Assembly (NCBI RefSeq): GCF_003814875.1
Contig: NZ_RKQF01000003.1
Location: forward strand, 1-64,000
Length of the DNA stretch: 64,000 bases
Direction: 5' to 3'
Origin: Streptomyces sp. Ag109_O5-1
GTDB taxonomy: Bacteria; Actinomycetota; Actinomycetes; Streptomycetales; Streptomycetaceae
Part shown: piece after piece, positions 16,948 through 25,543 of the stretch
Layout: each line of letters begins with the position of its first letter
Numbering within the stretch: the stretch's first letter is position 1
Position numbers and translations under genes: made by a program
The notes under the pieces: generated by a model
The model's database searches: none
What the model was told of the DNA's origin: nothing
The model's input: the letters and a program-made list of their open reading frames with translations, nothing else

Positions 16948-17385
16948 CGACCGGGCTGATCGAGGCCCGATTCCGCGCGCACGAGCTGGCTGAGATCGTG
17001 GCCGGTATGCCCGGCATCGGCCCGCTGCTGGGCGTCGAGTTCCTTGCCGCGATCGGCCCTGACCTTGCGGGCTTCGCCAGCCCGGACGGGCTGGCAGCAT
17101 TCGCCGGCCTGGCGCCGGCGCCGAACGATTCCGGGAAGCGCAATGGCAACCTGCACCACCCACGCCCACTACCATCGGGGCCTGTAGCGCATCTTCTACA
17201 TGTCAGCCCTGACGAGTGTCCGCTGCGACCCCAACTCCCGGACGTTCTACGACCGCAAGCGGGCTGAGGGGAAACGCCATACCCAGGCCGTGATCGCCCT
17301 CGAGCGCCGCAGAGTCAACGTCCTGTGGGACCTGATCCGAGACCGGTGCCCCTGTGAAGTGGTCCCGTCCTGGCCGGCGGGCTAG
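16948..17385 (+). pseudogene. IS110-family transposase C-terminal fragment
   Basis: 'GLIEARFRAHELAEIVAGMP', 'GIGPLLGVEFLAAIGPDLAG' and 'AAFAGLAPAPNDSGK' are the Transposase_20 domain; after a frame change and TAG near 17188 'FYMSALTSVRCDPNSRTFYD' and 'ALERRRVNVLWDLIRD' complete the C-terminus. The DEDD domain is missing. It is a different lineage from the intact IS110 copies in this window. Confidence 0.8.
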
Positions 17386-18236
17386 TCCGGGCGATCATCC
17401 GACCGCCACAACCTGCGCAGGGCATCAGGGAGCAGGACTCCACCGTGGTTGGGGCTGTGGCCGCCGTCGCCCAGGACGAGGCGGAAGTCGTATCCGGCTT
17501 CCGCGAGTGCGGCCGCGACACGCAAGTTGTTGGCGAGCCAGTTCGTCTCGGGCTCGTTCCAGCGCAGGTCGCGATGGCCCGCTTGCAGGACGATGCGCAG
17601 TGGCTTGCGGGGAGCGCGGGGGATCAGTTCGGGGTACGGGTTGCCGCCTGGCATCTGCGTGAAGCTGGACAGGTACGCGATGACGCGGCGGAACTTGTCC
17701 GGGCGCAGCCATGCTGCGGTGAAGGCGCAGTTGCCGCCGCTGCTGCCACCGCAGATGCCCCACCGGTCAGGGTCCTCGGTGATCGTGTACCGCTGTGTGA
17801 TCTCGGGGATGATCTCGTCCAGGAGGAAGCTGACGTATCGGTCGTCGAATGCGTCGTAGTCGGTGTTGCGGTTCTTCGGGTCCGCGGCGTCGGGGAAGAT
17901 GCCGGGGTCGACGAACACGCCGATGGTGACCGGGATGTCGCCGCGGTGGACGAGGTTGTCCAGGACGATCGCGCCGCGGACCTCTCCTTCGGGGTCCAGG
18001 TACCACCATCCGTCCTGGAACACCATCAGCGACGCGGGCTGTGCGGGGTCGTACTGGGCGGGCACGTGAACCCAGAACTTCCGGGAGGTGCCCGGGTAGA
18101 TCGGGCTGTCGTTCCAGTCGAACTCGATTGTCTCGCCGACAGGCACGCCGGGCTGGACAGCCGAGTCGGGGCCGTGGGCGTAGCGGACGTCCGACTGGTC
18201 GACCGGCAGCGGCTGGTAGGGCACCTCGATCGTCAC
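17382..18236 (-). CDS. Esterase of the enterochelin-esterase-like (esterase D) family
   Basis: GTG 18236 gives 284 residues; a start at 18272 would add 12 residues and cannot be excluded. An N-terminal beta domain ('PVGETIEFDWNDSPIYPGTS', 'RKFWVHVPAQYDPAQPASLM') precedes an alpha/beta-hydrolase core: 'VFQDGWWYLDPEGEV', the nucleophile elbow 'WGICGGSSGGNCAFTAAWLR', and 'LGDGGHSPNHGGVLLPDALR' with the catalytic His. No signal peptide, so cytoplasmic. The substrate may be a siderophore or another ester; no siderophore genes are near. Confidence 0.85.
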   Translation of the reverse strand: MTIEVPYQPLPVDQSDVRYAHGPDSAVQPGVPVGETIEFDWNDSPIYPGTSRKFWVHVPAQYDPAQPASLMVFQDGWWYLDPEGEVRGAIVLDNLVHRGDIPVTIGVFVDPGIFPDAADPKNRNTDYDAFDDRYVSFLLDEIIPEITQRYTITEDPDRWGICGGSSGGNCAFTAAWLRPDKFRRVIAYLSSFTQMPGGNPYPELIPRAPRKPLRIVLQAGHRDLRWNEPETNWLANNLRVAAALAEAGYDFRLVLGDGGHSPNHGGVLLPDALRRLWRSDDRPD

Positions 18237-18378
18237 GCAGGCCAACCTAGGAGAGATCACGAGCCCTCTCAAAGGGGTTTAATGCCCATGTCTTGCGGCT
18301 TGGCTTCCCCACGGGGAAGCCACCGCGGTCTCGGCTTCGGTGCCGAGTCCGGGCGAGGCGTGCTGTCAGTGCCCTGGT

Positions 18379-19183
18379 TCAGAGGCTGGTGAGCAGTTGC
18401 AGGCGCTCGGCGCTGGATGAGCCCTGGTCGGCGTGGTAGACGACGAGGAGTTGCTGCGCCTCTGGCCTGAGGAGTTTCTCGTAGCGCAGGTCCAGCTGTC
18501 CGACCAGGGGATGGTTGAACCGTGTGTAGGCGGCGGTGCCGCGGCGCACTTCCCGTCTGGCCCACAGGGTGCGGAAGCGTTCGCTGGTGACCGTCATCTC
18601 GCCGATGCTCTCCAGGAGTCCGGGATCGGCGTCGTTGATGCTGTGGGTCGCGCGAAGTCCGGAGACGGCTTTGGCGGTCATGTCGTCCCACTGGGGATAG
18701 AGGCTGCGCATCTCGGGCTCGAGGAACACGGCTCGCAGGGGGTTGCTCCCCACGGCGAAGAATGGACACAAGGCCACAGCCGGGCGGTTGGCGGCGACGA
18801 CGTGGCCGGCTGTCCCCTGGGCGTAGGCGGGTGTGAGGGGCCAGCCGTCGAGCAGGGGCTGGAGGTCGGCTTGGGCCCGTCTGGGAGCGGGGACGGCGTC
18901 GCCGGGCCGGGGGCGTGGGGTGGGCGAGGCGGTGCAGGTAGGCGACGGCGCCGTCGTCGAGTTGCAGCGCCGCGGCGAGACTTTCGAGGATCTGGTCGGA
19001 GGGGTGCTGGTTGCGGCCCTGCTCCAGTCGCAGGTAGTACTCGGGGCTGATGCCGGCGAGGTGGGCAACCTCCTCCCGGCGCAGCCCCGGGACACGGCGG
19101 CGTTCTCCGGCGGGCAGGCCGGCCTCCTGGGGGCTGAGCTGTTCCCGCCGGGCCCGCAGGAAGTGGCCGAGGGTGCCCGCCAT
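18379..19183 (-). pseudogene. XRE/MmyB-type regulator broken by one frameshift
   Basis: From ATG 19183 the frame encodes 'LGHFLRARREQLSPQEAGLP', 'RRVPGLRREEVAHLAGISPE' and 'YYLRLEQGRNQHPSDQILES', a textbook MmyB-group helix-turn-helix. At about 18885-18915 the sense moves to another frame with the ligand-binding domain 'LQPLLDGWPLTPAYAQGTAG', 'HVVAANRPAVALCPFFAVG' and 'FRTLWARREVRRGTAAYTRF'. One indel separates them, so the gene is either inactivated or carries a sequencing error. It follows the epimerase gene by 18 bp, implying an operon whose product it may control. Confidence 0.8.
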
Positions 19184-19201
19184 GTCGTTCATCCTTCGAC
19201 G

Positions 19202-20230
19202 TTAGTCGGCGAGCAGGCCGAGCCGCACCAGACTGCGTGCACTCGCGACCACACTTTCCTCGTTCGAGCGCGGTGCCCAGTCCAGCTCCGCGCGGGCCTT
19301 GGCGTTGCCGGCCCGGCGGACCACGCCCAGCTGCGGCACTGTCTCGCGCAGCTGCGGGCTGGCCGTGGACAGCAGCCGCAGCAGCCAGGCGGGGGCCGAC
19401 CGGGTGGGGGCCTTCGCGGCCGCTTCGCCCAGCTGGGAGCGCAGGGCGAGCGCGATCTGCTCGAAGGAGATCGGCTCGCCTGCCAGTGCCAGGTACCGCT
19501 GCCCGGCGGCAGCCGGCGAGGTCATCGCCTTGATGTGAAGGTCGGCGACGTCCCGGACGTCGACGGTATTGGTCCAGATCGGCGGCGCGGCGCGCATGGC
19601 GCCGGTGAGCATCGCGTGGATGATACGGATCGAGCTGGAGTAGTCGGAGCCGAGTACCGGACCGAACATTCCGACCGGGTTGATCGTGGTGAGTTCCAGG
19701 CCGTTGCCCTCGGCGGCGATGAAATCCCACGCCGCGCGCTCGGCGACAGCCTTCGACTTGACATATGGGGTCACGCCGGGCCCGTCCAGGTTTGTCCAGT
19801 CGGCTTCCGTGAAGACCCGGTCCGTCGGGCCGTGGCCGTAGCCGACCGCGGCGGACGAGGACGTCAGGACCACCCGCCTGACAGCGGCGTCCCGCGCGGC
19901 CCGCAGCACCCGCAGCGCACCGTCGCGGGCCGGGACGATCAGCTCGTTCTCGTCCTTCGGACGGGAGTTGGGGAACGGCGAAGCGATGTGCAGAACATAG
20001 TCGGCCCCCGCTGCGGCCCGGTCCCAGCCGGCGCCGGAGGCCAGGTCCGCCTCGACGTAGGAGACCCTCTCCCACTCCGGCGCCTCAGCCACGGAGAGCA
20101 TCTTTTCGACGTCAGGTTGCCGCTTCAGCGAGCGCAGCGTGGTCATGACCTTGTGCCCCGACGCCAAGAGCCGCGCGATCGCTTGGGAGCCCAGGAAACC
20201 GGTCCCACCAGTAACGAGTACGTGTGCCAT
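19202..20230 (-). CDS. NAD-dependent epimerase/dehydratase, dihydroflavonol-4-reductase-like
   Basis: ATG 20230 starts 'MAHVLVTGGTGFLGSQAIAR', an extended-SDR TGxxGFxG cofactor motif. The 342-residue protein has 'DYVLHIASPFPNSRPKDEN', the catalytic Ser/Tyr/Lys region 'RVVLTSSSAAVGYGHG' and 'VTPYVKSKAVAERAAWDF' (YxxxK as Y-V-K-S-K), and 'NPVGMFGPVLGSDYSSS'. It resembles aldehyde/ketone reductases of the DFR-like group. The adjacent MmyB regulator is in the same direction 18 bp away. Confidence 0.9.
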   Translation of the reverse strand: MAHVLVTGGTGFLGSQAIARLLASGHKVMTTLRSLKRQPDVEKMLSVAEAPEWERVSYVEADLASGAGWDRAAAGADYVLHIASPFPNSRPKDENELIVPARDGALRVLRAARDAAVRRVVLTSSSAAVGYGHGPTDRVFTEADWTNLDGPGVTPYVKSKAVAERAAWDFIAAEGNGLELTTINPVGMFGPVLGSDYSSSIRIIHAMLTGAMRAAPPIWTNTVDVRDVADLHIKAMTSPAAAGQRYLALAGEPISFEQIALALRSQLGEAAAKAPTRSAPAWLLRLLSTASPQLRETVPQLGVVRRAGNAKARAELDWAPRSNEESVVASARSLVRLGLLAD

Positions 20231-20929
20231 GACCACAGGATCACCGTGCGCGACCGCCCGGTTCCAGATCCTGCTGTTACTGGTACCCGCAGGGACAGGC
20301 ATGACGGCCGCGTCGTCAGTTCTCCCGACCAGTCAGGTGGCCAGGTAGCACTGCGGCTGGCCAACTGCCGCTGCGAGCCGCCGTATCGGGCCCACTGCGA
20401 GAACGACCGAGCCCTGGGCCAGGACGTACCGGGTCGGCTGAGGCAGGCCATCGCGGGTGCGGGGAGCGGAAACGCCGCTTTCGATCAGCTGCGTTGTCTC
20501 CAGATCAGGTCGGAGGGAAGCGACGGATAGGTCGAGGCTGGGATCAGCACTACGACGAGTGAACGATCAGTCATGAGTTCAGGCTGTCCATCAGCGCACT
20601 CCGGCAACCAGGCGGCGAATTTCCAGGCCGCCACGGCGCCTCCAGCCCCCTGCCCGCACCCCCACGCCTCGGCCTGCTGTCCACAGGCCCCGCACTGAGC
20701 CCTCCGCTTTCTCCGGCACCAGGCAGCCGGGTATGACGGCTGTCCGTGCGATTGTCGGTCACCTGCGAATCCTCCCGCTCCCGGGGTGATGGATCAGTGC
20801 ATCGGACCTGCTGTACAGGCCCATTGGCCGATCCGGCTCGGGCCCGGGCGCGAGAGTGACGGGTCCTGTCCCGTGGATACGGAACGCTGTAGGCGGCCAT
20901 TCCGTGCTCGGTGGGCACGGGGCAGCTGT
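20231..20929. other. Intergenic region of ~700 bp, no gene recognised
   Basis: I looked for coding sense in all frames and found none that persists. The left edge contains the epimerase promoter. The rest may be decayed coding DNA. Confidence 0.45.
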
Positions 20930-21337
20930 TCAGTCGAGGATCGCGGTGGCTTCGATCTCGACCAGATGGTCGGGGACATCCAGTGCTGCGACGCCTATCA
21001 GGGTGGCCGGCGGGACCGGGGTGACTCCCAGCTTCGCGGCCGCCCGGGATATGCCTTCCAGGAGCGGGGGCATCTTGTCGGGGGTCCAGTCGACGACGTA
21101 GAAGGTCAGTTTCGCAACGTCGCCGAAAGAGCCCCCGGCCTCGGCCAGGGCGGTGCCGATGTTGAGGTAGCACTGCTCGACCTGAGCGGCGAGGTCGCAC
21201 TCGCCCACGGTGACTCCGTCGGTGTCCCAGGCGACCTGCCCGGCGATGAAGACCAGCTTCGACCCGGATGCGATCGACACCTGCCGGTAGACATCGATCT
21301 TGGGCAAACCGCTGGGGTTCACCATGGTGATAGCCAT
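20930..21337 (-). CDS. RidA family (YjgF/YER057c/UK114) protein
   Basis: 135 residues with 'ASGSKLVFIAGQVAWDTDG', 'DLAAQVEQCYLNIGTALAEA', 'GGSFGDVAKLTFYVVDWTPD' and 'PPATLIGVAALDVPDHLVEI' and 'EATAI', the whole trimeric RidA fold. The Arg that binds the carboxylate of enamines in true RidA is not evident in the usual place, so it may be one of the other Rid subfamilies. It is divergent from a HxlR regulator at 21480 that probably controls it. Confidence 0.88.
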   Translation of the reverse strand: MAITMVNPSGLPKIDVYRQVSIASGSKLVFIAGQVAWDTDGVTVGECDLAAQVEQCYLNIGTALAEAGGSFGDVAKLTFYVVDWTPDKMPPLLEGISRAAAKLGVTPVPPATLIGVAALDVPDHLVEIEATAILD

Positions 21338-21479
21338 GCTGTCTGTCTCCTTGTCATGAGTGCCCGTGGGCTCGCGTCCACGCGATCAGGGCACTCTCGC
21401 TCTCTTGTGGTTACTCGGAAACCGTAGGAGAGTGAACGCTGACGTGGAAGAACGCACTTTTCAGTGACTGGGGAACCTG

Positions 21480-21860
21480 ATGGTGACCAAGCAGTTCAGG
21501 GGCTCACCCGACGAAGCGGACCTCAGACGCGCGGATTCCTTGGCGCGGGAGATCTTCTCCGACGTTGCCAACAAGTGGGCGTTCCTGATCATCGAGACCC
21601 TCGGTGAGGGCACCCTGCGCTTCAGCGAACTGCGGAACGAGATCGAGGGCATCAGCCACAAGATGCTCACCCAGAACCTGCGCATGCTGGAGCGCAACGG
21701 CCTCGTCGAGCGCACCGTCCACCCCACGGTGCCACCCCGGGTCGAATACACCCTCACCGAACCGGGCCAGGGTCTGCGCGCAACCGTCGACGGAATGTGC
21801 GACTGGACCCACACCTACCTCGGTCACATCGAGACCGCCCGCCGCCGCTTCGATGCTTGA
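21480..21860 (+). CDS. HxlR-family winged-helix regulator
   Basis: 126 residues: 'IFSDVANKWAFLIIETLGEG', 'TLRFSELRNEIEGISHKMLT' and 'QNLRMLERNGLVERTVHPTV', 'PPRVEYTLTEPGQGLRATVD'. This is the HxlR helix-turn-helix. It lacks the N-terminal Cys of the redox-sensing members. Divergent from the RidA gene; in the 142-bp spacer GGTTACTCGGAAACC (21407-21421) is a possible imperfect operator. Confidence 0.88.
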   Translation: MVTKQFRGSPDEADLRRADSLAREIFSDVANKWAFLIIETLGEGTLRFSELRNEIEGISHKMLTQNLRMLERNGLVERTVHPTVPPRVEYTLTEPGQGLRATVDGMCDWTHTYLGHIETARRRFDA

Positions 21861-22210
21861 CGCCCGCAGCGCACGGGAAGACCCACGTGGCGCCCCACCC
21901 CACGTGGTTCGCCGGGTTCATGGCGGTGATGCTCGAAGCGGCCAACTGGCGTGCTGCGTCGAGTGGCTCAGCTGAGGTGGCTCAGAGGGCGCCGAGTTTC
22001 GGTGGCTACGCCGAGATGGATGCCCCTGCTGGGCGGAGGCCGGGCGGTTGGCGGACTGCGGTCGGGTGCGGGCTGACGCCCGGCAGCACGGTGAGGAGAT
22101 TTTCGTCGGTGTGGTCGCCTTGACTGCCGTACTCGTCATGCCGGGGTGTACGGCGTCTGACCACGCTCCTTACACGCCCCCGCCGCCGGCCTGTAGCCCG
22201 CGGGCCGCGG
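21861..22210. other. Intergenic region, 350 bp, nothing recognised
   Basis: Two close copies of CCCACGTGG are present near 21886-21907, but no gene or known site can be supported. Confidence 0.4.
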
Positions 22211-23130
22211 TCATGGGGACCGGGGCTCATCTTCAGGGTCGGCGGTGCTGGCCGCGTCCCGCAATGCGTCCAGCAGGCTGCGCAGGGCCGGTTGGCCGAG
22301 GGCGGTCTTTCGGACGGCGGCCGAGATCACCCGGACCGGTTCGGGGTTGCGGACCGGGCGTACGACGACACCGGGGTGCTGGTTGCGCAGTCCAGCCGCG
22401 GCATCAGACCGACGCCGAGGCCGGCCGCGACAAAGCCCTGCGCCGTGGCGTAGTCCTCGCTCTGGATGACGAAGTCGGGGCTGAAGCCGGCCGCCGCGCA
22501 GGAGTCGAGGACGGGCAGGAGGCAGGGACCGGGGGGCTCGCTGTCCACCCACTGCTCACCGGACAGCTCGTGCAGGTCGATCGTCTCCTTCCCGGCGAGA
22601 GGGTGTCCCATGGGCAGTACGGCCGCGTACGGGTCGTCGAGAAGGTGGACGAGCCGGAAGCCGTCGCCCGTGCGGTCCTGTGCCGCGACGACCACGGCCA
22701 GGTCGGCCCGGCCTCGTGCCACCTCCTGGAACGGGTCCTCCGGGTCGGTGAGTTCGAGGTCGACGCGGACGCCGGGGTGCTGGGCGCGGAGTCCGGCCAG
22801 GGCCGGCGCCATCAGGGTGGATCCGGCCGTGGGGAAGTAGCGGACCGACCGCCGGCCGGTGCGCCCGGCGCGGAGGTCGGCGAGCGCGCTCTCCGCCTGG
22901 GCGAGCGCCGTACTGATCAGCGCCGCGTGCTCGGTGAGCAGCAGCCCGGCCGCCGTGGGGCGCACCCCGCGTCCGACCCGCTCCAGCAGCGCGGTACCGG
23001 CCTGTTTCTCCAGCGCCGCCACCTGCTGGCTGACGGCGGACGGCGTGTAGCCGAGGTGGGCCGCGGCCGCGGTGACCGTGCCGCTGGTGACCACCGCGCG
23101 CAGGACCTGCAGTCGCCTCACATCAAGCAT
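22211..23130 (-). pseudogene. LysR-family regulator with one frameshift near the C-terminus
   Basis: From ATG 23130: 'MLDVRRLQVLRAVVTSGTVT', 'AAAAHLGYTPSAVSQQVAAL', 'EKQAGTALLERVGRGVRPTA' (helix-turn-helix), then the effector domain to 'GFVAAGLGVGLMPRL'. Near 22395 the sense passes to the next frame: 'LRNQHPGVVVRPVRNPEPVR' and 'SLLDALRDAAST' ending at 22211. A single indel separates the parts. It is divergent from a truncated EamA transporter; such pairs are usually regulator and target. Confidence 0.8.
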
Positions 23131-23232
23131 GCAGTACAGCTTAACGGTATGGGTAGAAGCGTTTGCTTGTTCTCAAAGATCGGCTCGGGCACCGTCGTAG
23201 GAGTCGCAGGCCAAGGACGGGACAACCAACCA

Positions 23233-23269
23233 ACGAGACGACGAGACGACGAGACGACGAGACGACGAG
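23233..23269 (+). repeat. Tandem 8-bp repeat (ACGACGAG) upstream of the EamA gene
   Basis: Four full copies of ACGACGAG (23238-23269) follow one partial ACGAG, ending 14 bp before the ATG at 23284, in the position of the leader and ribosome site. Copy-number slippage could alter expression (inference). Confidence 0.8.
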
Positions 23270-23283
23270 AACGGGGAAACGCC

Positions 23284-23631
23284 ATGACCGAGAACAGCGG
23301 CACGCGGGCCCTGCAGGGCGGCGTGCGGGTGGCCGTGCTCGCCCTGCTGTGGGGTTCGACCTTCCTCTGGATCGAGCTGGCGCTGCGCGGGCTCTCCCCG
23401 CTCCAGGTCACGTTCGCGCGCTGTGCCCTCGGCGCGCTCGTCCTCCTCGTCGCCTGCTACGTGACGGGGCACCGGCTGCCGGCGGGCGTCGCCGTCTGGC
23501 GGCACATCGTCGTCGCGGCCTTCTTCTGCAACGCCCTGCCGTTCGCGTTGTTCAGCGTGGGCCAGCAGACCGTCGGCTCCGGGCAAGGAGAGGCGTCCTT
23601 ACAGGTGAGGAGAACGGCCTGGTGGGCGTGA
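23284..23631 (+). pseudogene. EamA (DMT superfamily) transporter, truncated
   Basis: From ATG 23284: 'LQGGVRVAVLALLWGSTFLW', 'IELALRGLSPLQVTFARCAL', 'GALVLLVACYVTGHRLPAGV' and 'FFCNALPFALFSVGQQTVGS', three transmembrane helices of a drug/metabolite exporter. After ~100 residues homology stops at 'GQGEASLQVRRTAWWA', where a normal protein goes on for ~190 more residues with seven further helices. A deletion joined unrelated DNA at ~23583. Confidence 0.8.
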
Positions 23632-23725
23632 CCGCTGAAGTCACCGAGTCCAGCGCCCTCACCGGTGGCACGCTGCGCTGTGTAGCAGAATCAACCGATC
23701 ACGGGTGTGCCGAGGGAGGCCACCG

Positions 23726-24088
23726 ATGAGCTACAACGCGACGGTCCTGCAGGCGGCTCAGGCAAGCCAAGGAGCTCTCGTCCGCGGCTGGCTGGCCTCT
23801 CCCGCCCTGCCGGCCGAAGCGCCCGTACCGGACCCGGGTGCCCAGGTAGACGTGGCGGTCATGGACCTGGAGAACAAACTGCACGAGGTGCAACTGGCGG
23901 CCGCCCCACACGTCACAACCGCAGCCGAGACCCCCTACACGGCAGCCCGGGCTGCCGCCGACGCCCAATTCAACCTGCACATGAAGAATGGGTGCAACTG
24001 CCCCCCATGCTCGACAGAGCGGGGAGCCTGCATCGTGACATCTCCACGGGCAACGCCGGAAAATGGCGCAATCCGCCACCGCCGGTAG
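23726..24088 (+). CDS. Hypothetical 120-residue protein with a CNCPPC motif
   Basis: ATG 23726 has a strong GGGAGG site 9 nt upstream. The N-terminal ~85 residues are Ala-rich and probably helical ('NATVLQAAQASQGALVRGWL', 'AQVDVAVMDLENKLHEVQLA'); then 'MKNGCNCPPC' provides three cysteines that could bind a metal or form a disulfide. No signal peptide. I do not recognise the family. Confidence 0.55.
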   Translation: MSYNATVLQAAQASQGALVRGWLASPALPAEAPVPDPGAQVDVAVMDLENKLHEVQLAAAPHVTTAAETPYTAARAAADAQFNLHMKNGCNCPPCSTERGACIVTSPRATPENGAIRHRR

Positions 24089-24368
24089 GCGTGACCGGCT
24101 GCGGCACCGGCACTCCCCGCGCACGTCATGGACTGGTCCTGGCCGCCTTCATCTCTGGTCAAAGCCCCCTTCGGGGGAACCGGGAGGGACGGGGCCGGCC
24201 CTGCGGGCGCAAGCGGCCGGGGTGCCGCTCAGCAGCCGAGGGTGCTCACGTATGGCGTGAACTTGCCCTGAAACAGGCGTAGTTGAGGGCGACCGGATGC
24301 GCCGCTGTCAGTGGCGGCCACCAGCATGGTGGGCGACAGGGGACGCGACGACCATCTGGGGGGACCAC
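24089..24368. other. Intergenic region, possible C-terminal gene fragment on the minus strand
   Basis: On the minus strand 'SGRPQLRLFQGKFTPYVSTL' ends at a stop at 24229 and looks like a genuine C-terminus, but no start or family can be given. The right end holds the ribosome site (GGGGGG) of the gene at 24369. Confidence 0.3.
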
Positions 24369-24719
24369 ATGCCATTCGTGCGGCCGTACGTACGCTCCGA
24401 CGGGACGCCGGTGCGCGGACATACCCGGTGGGCGCCGGGTGCACGCCGGGAACTGACCATCTTCGCCTTCGTCGGGCTGGCCGTGCTCGGGTACGGCAAT
24501 AGCGCGGACGCCGGTGATGGATCCGGTACCCGCCCCCAGCCACGGGTCTCCTACCCGAATCGCTACGACCGTGCCGGTACCGGCGAGCAGGGTCGTGCGG
24601 TGCCGAGCCCGACCGTGTCGTACCCGATCAGGTTCGACACCCCCACCACGCGCCCGGCGGTGCCCACGCCGACCGTGTCGTACCCGATCGACTTCTCACG
24701 CCTGGGAAGCGGCCGATGA
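24369..24719 (+). CDS. Small membrane-anchored protein with a triple VSYPxxFD motif
   Basis: ATG 24369 follows a G-rich ribosome site. 116 residues: an N-terminus 'MPFVRPYVRSDGTPVRGHTR' of a kind recurring in Streptomyces proteins, one transmembrane helix ('LTIFAFVGLAVLGYG'), and three repeats of about 24 residues reading 'PQPRVSYPNRYDRAG', 'PSPTVSYPIRFDTPT' and 'PTPTVSYPIDFSRLG'. The stop overlaps the next start (ATGA), so it is co-translated with the Mrr-type nuclease and probably acts with it at the membrane. Function unknown. Confidence 0.7.
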   Translation: MPFVRPYVRSDGTPVRGHTRWAPGARRELTIFAFVGLAVLGYGNSADAGDGSGTRPQPRVSYPNRYDRAGTGEQGRAVPSPTVSYPIRFDTPTTRPAVPTPTVSYPIDFSRLGSGR

Positions 24720-25399
24720 CCCGGCGTCAGCCCGCCCGCCGATCGCGTCGCAAGCAGCAGGACGACATCCAGTTCGCCCTGGTGGCCGTGATCGCGGCAG
24801 GGGTGGTCGCTCTCGTCGTGGCGGTGGTCCACTGGCTGCTCCTGCACTGGTGGCTGCTGCTCGCGGCGGCTGTTCTCTCCGTCCTGGCTGGCATCATGTG
24901 GTGGCGCCGGCGGGCGGAGCGCATGCGCTGGGAACAGGCCCGGGCACGCGCTTTGCGTTACGGCCTGGCCCAGCTGGACGCCCTCTCCCACCGGCAGTTC
25001 GAGTTCGCCGTACGTGACTTGATGCGCCGGGACGGCTGCACGGATGCAATCCAGGTCGGTGGGCAGGGAGATTTGGGCGCGGACGTGAAGGCGACCGACC
25101 CGCTGGGGCGCCGGTGGGTGATCCAGTGCAAACACCGCCGGGGCGGCGAACGGGGTGCCGCCGTGGGTACCCCGGAACTGCAGGTCCTCAACGGCACGGG
25201 CCGCCCGGTCCACCGGGCGGACGTGGTGGTGATGCTGACCAACGGCAGGATCACCCAGCCCGGGCGCGACTTCGCCCGCCAGCAGCGCCTTCATCTCGTA
25301 GACCGCCAACTGCTGGGAGCCTGGGCGTCACAGGGCCGTCCCCTGTGGGAACTGCTGCCCGCGCTTCCCGTGCCCCGCGGGCCCTCCTCCCTGTCCTGA
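24716..25399 (+). CDS. Membrane-anchored Mrr-type restriction endonuclease-fold protein
   Basis: 227 residues. A basic N-terminus is followed by two hydrophobic helices (about residues 19-38 and 41-62), then an Mrr_cat domain: 'LDALSHRQFEFAVRDLMRRD', 'AIQVGGQGDLGADVKATDPL' and 'GRRWVIQCKHRRGG' with the PD-(D/E)xK-type residues D123 and Q137-x-K139, and 'VVMLTNGRITQPGRDFARQQ'. The family cuts modified or foreign DNA; tethering to the membrane suggests action on incoming DNA (inference). It overlaps the small gene before it by 4 bases and lies 720 bp upstream of a NACHT ATPase gene. Confidence 0.85.
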   Translation: MTRRQPARRSRRKQQDDIQFALVAVIAAGVVALVVAVVHWLLLHWWLLLAAAVLSVLAGIMWWRRRAERMRWEQARARALRYGLAQLDALSHRQFEFAVRDLMRRDGCTDAIQVGGQGDLGADVKATDPLGRRWVIQCKHRRGGERGAAVGTPELQVLNGTGRPVHRADVVVMLTNGRITQPGRDFARQQRLHLVDRQLLGAWASQGRPLWELLPALPVPRGPSSLS

Positions 25400-25509
25400 G
25401 CGGATCTGCCGAAGGTGCCGTCACTGCATGCCGCAGGCCCTGCGGGTTCGTCTCCTGCCGAGGGCTGCTGATGGCCCGGGTCCCGAGCATGCCGAGCTCA
25501 CTCCCGTTG

Positions 25510-25543
25510 CCGGTGTTGTCTTGCCGCAGCAAGACAACACCGG
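25510..25543. terminator. Strong 15-bp hairpin downstream of the Mrr-type gene
   Basis: 25510-25524 pairs perfectly with 25529-25543 around the loop CGCA. It lies 110 bp after the nuclease stop and abuts the GNAT remnant, so it can serve as terminator, or be the footprint of a deleted mobile element. Confidence 0.6.

Noticed and set aside
18379..19183. Programmed frameshift in the MmyB-type regulator
   Set aside because: No slippery heptamer or hairpin was found at the shift zone, and family members are single-frame; indel or sequencing error is more likely.
20231..20929. A tRNA or small RNA in the large gap upstream of the epimerase
   Set aside because: I looked for cloverleaf arms, T-loop consensus (GGTTCGAAT-like) and terminators on both strands and found none.
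23233..23269. Possible CRISPR array
   Set aside because: The repeat unit is 8 bp with no spacers; it is a microsatellite. No other repeat-spacer pattern was seen in the window.
22048..23631. 527-residue plus-strand frame joining the LysR region to the EamA protein
   Set aside because: Only its last part is the transporter; the rest is antisense to the LysR gene. The ATG at 23284 is the real start.
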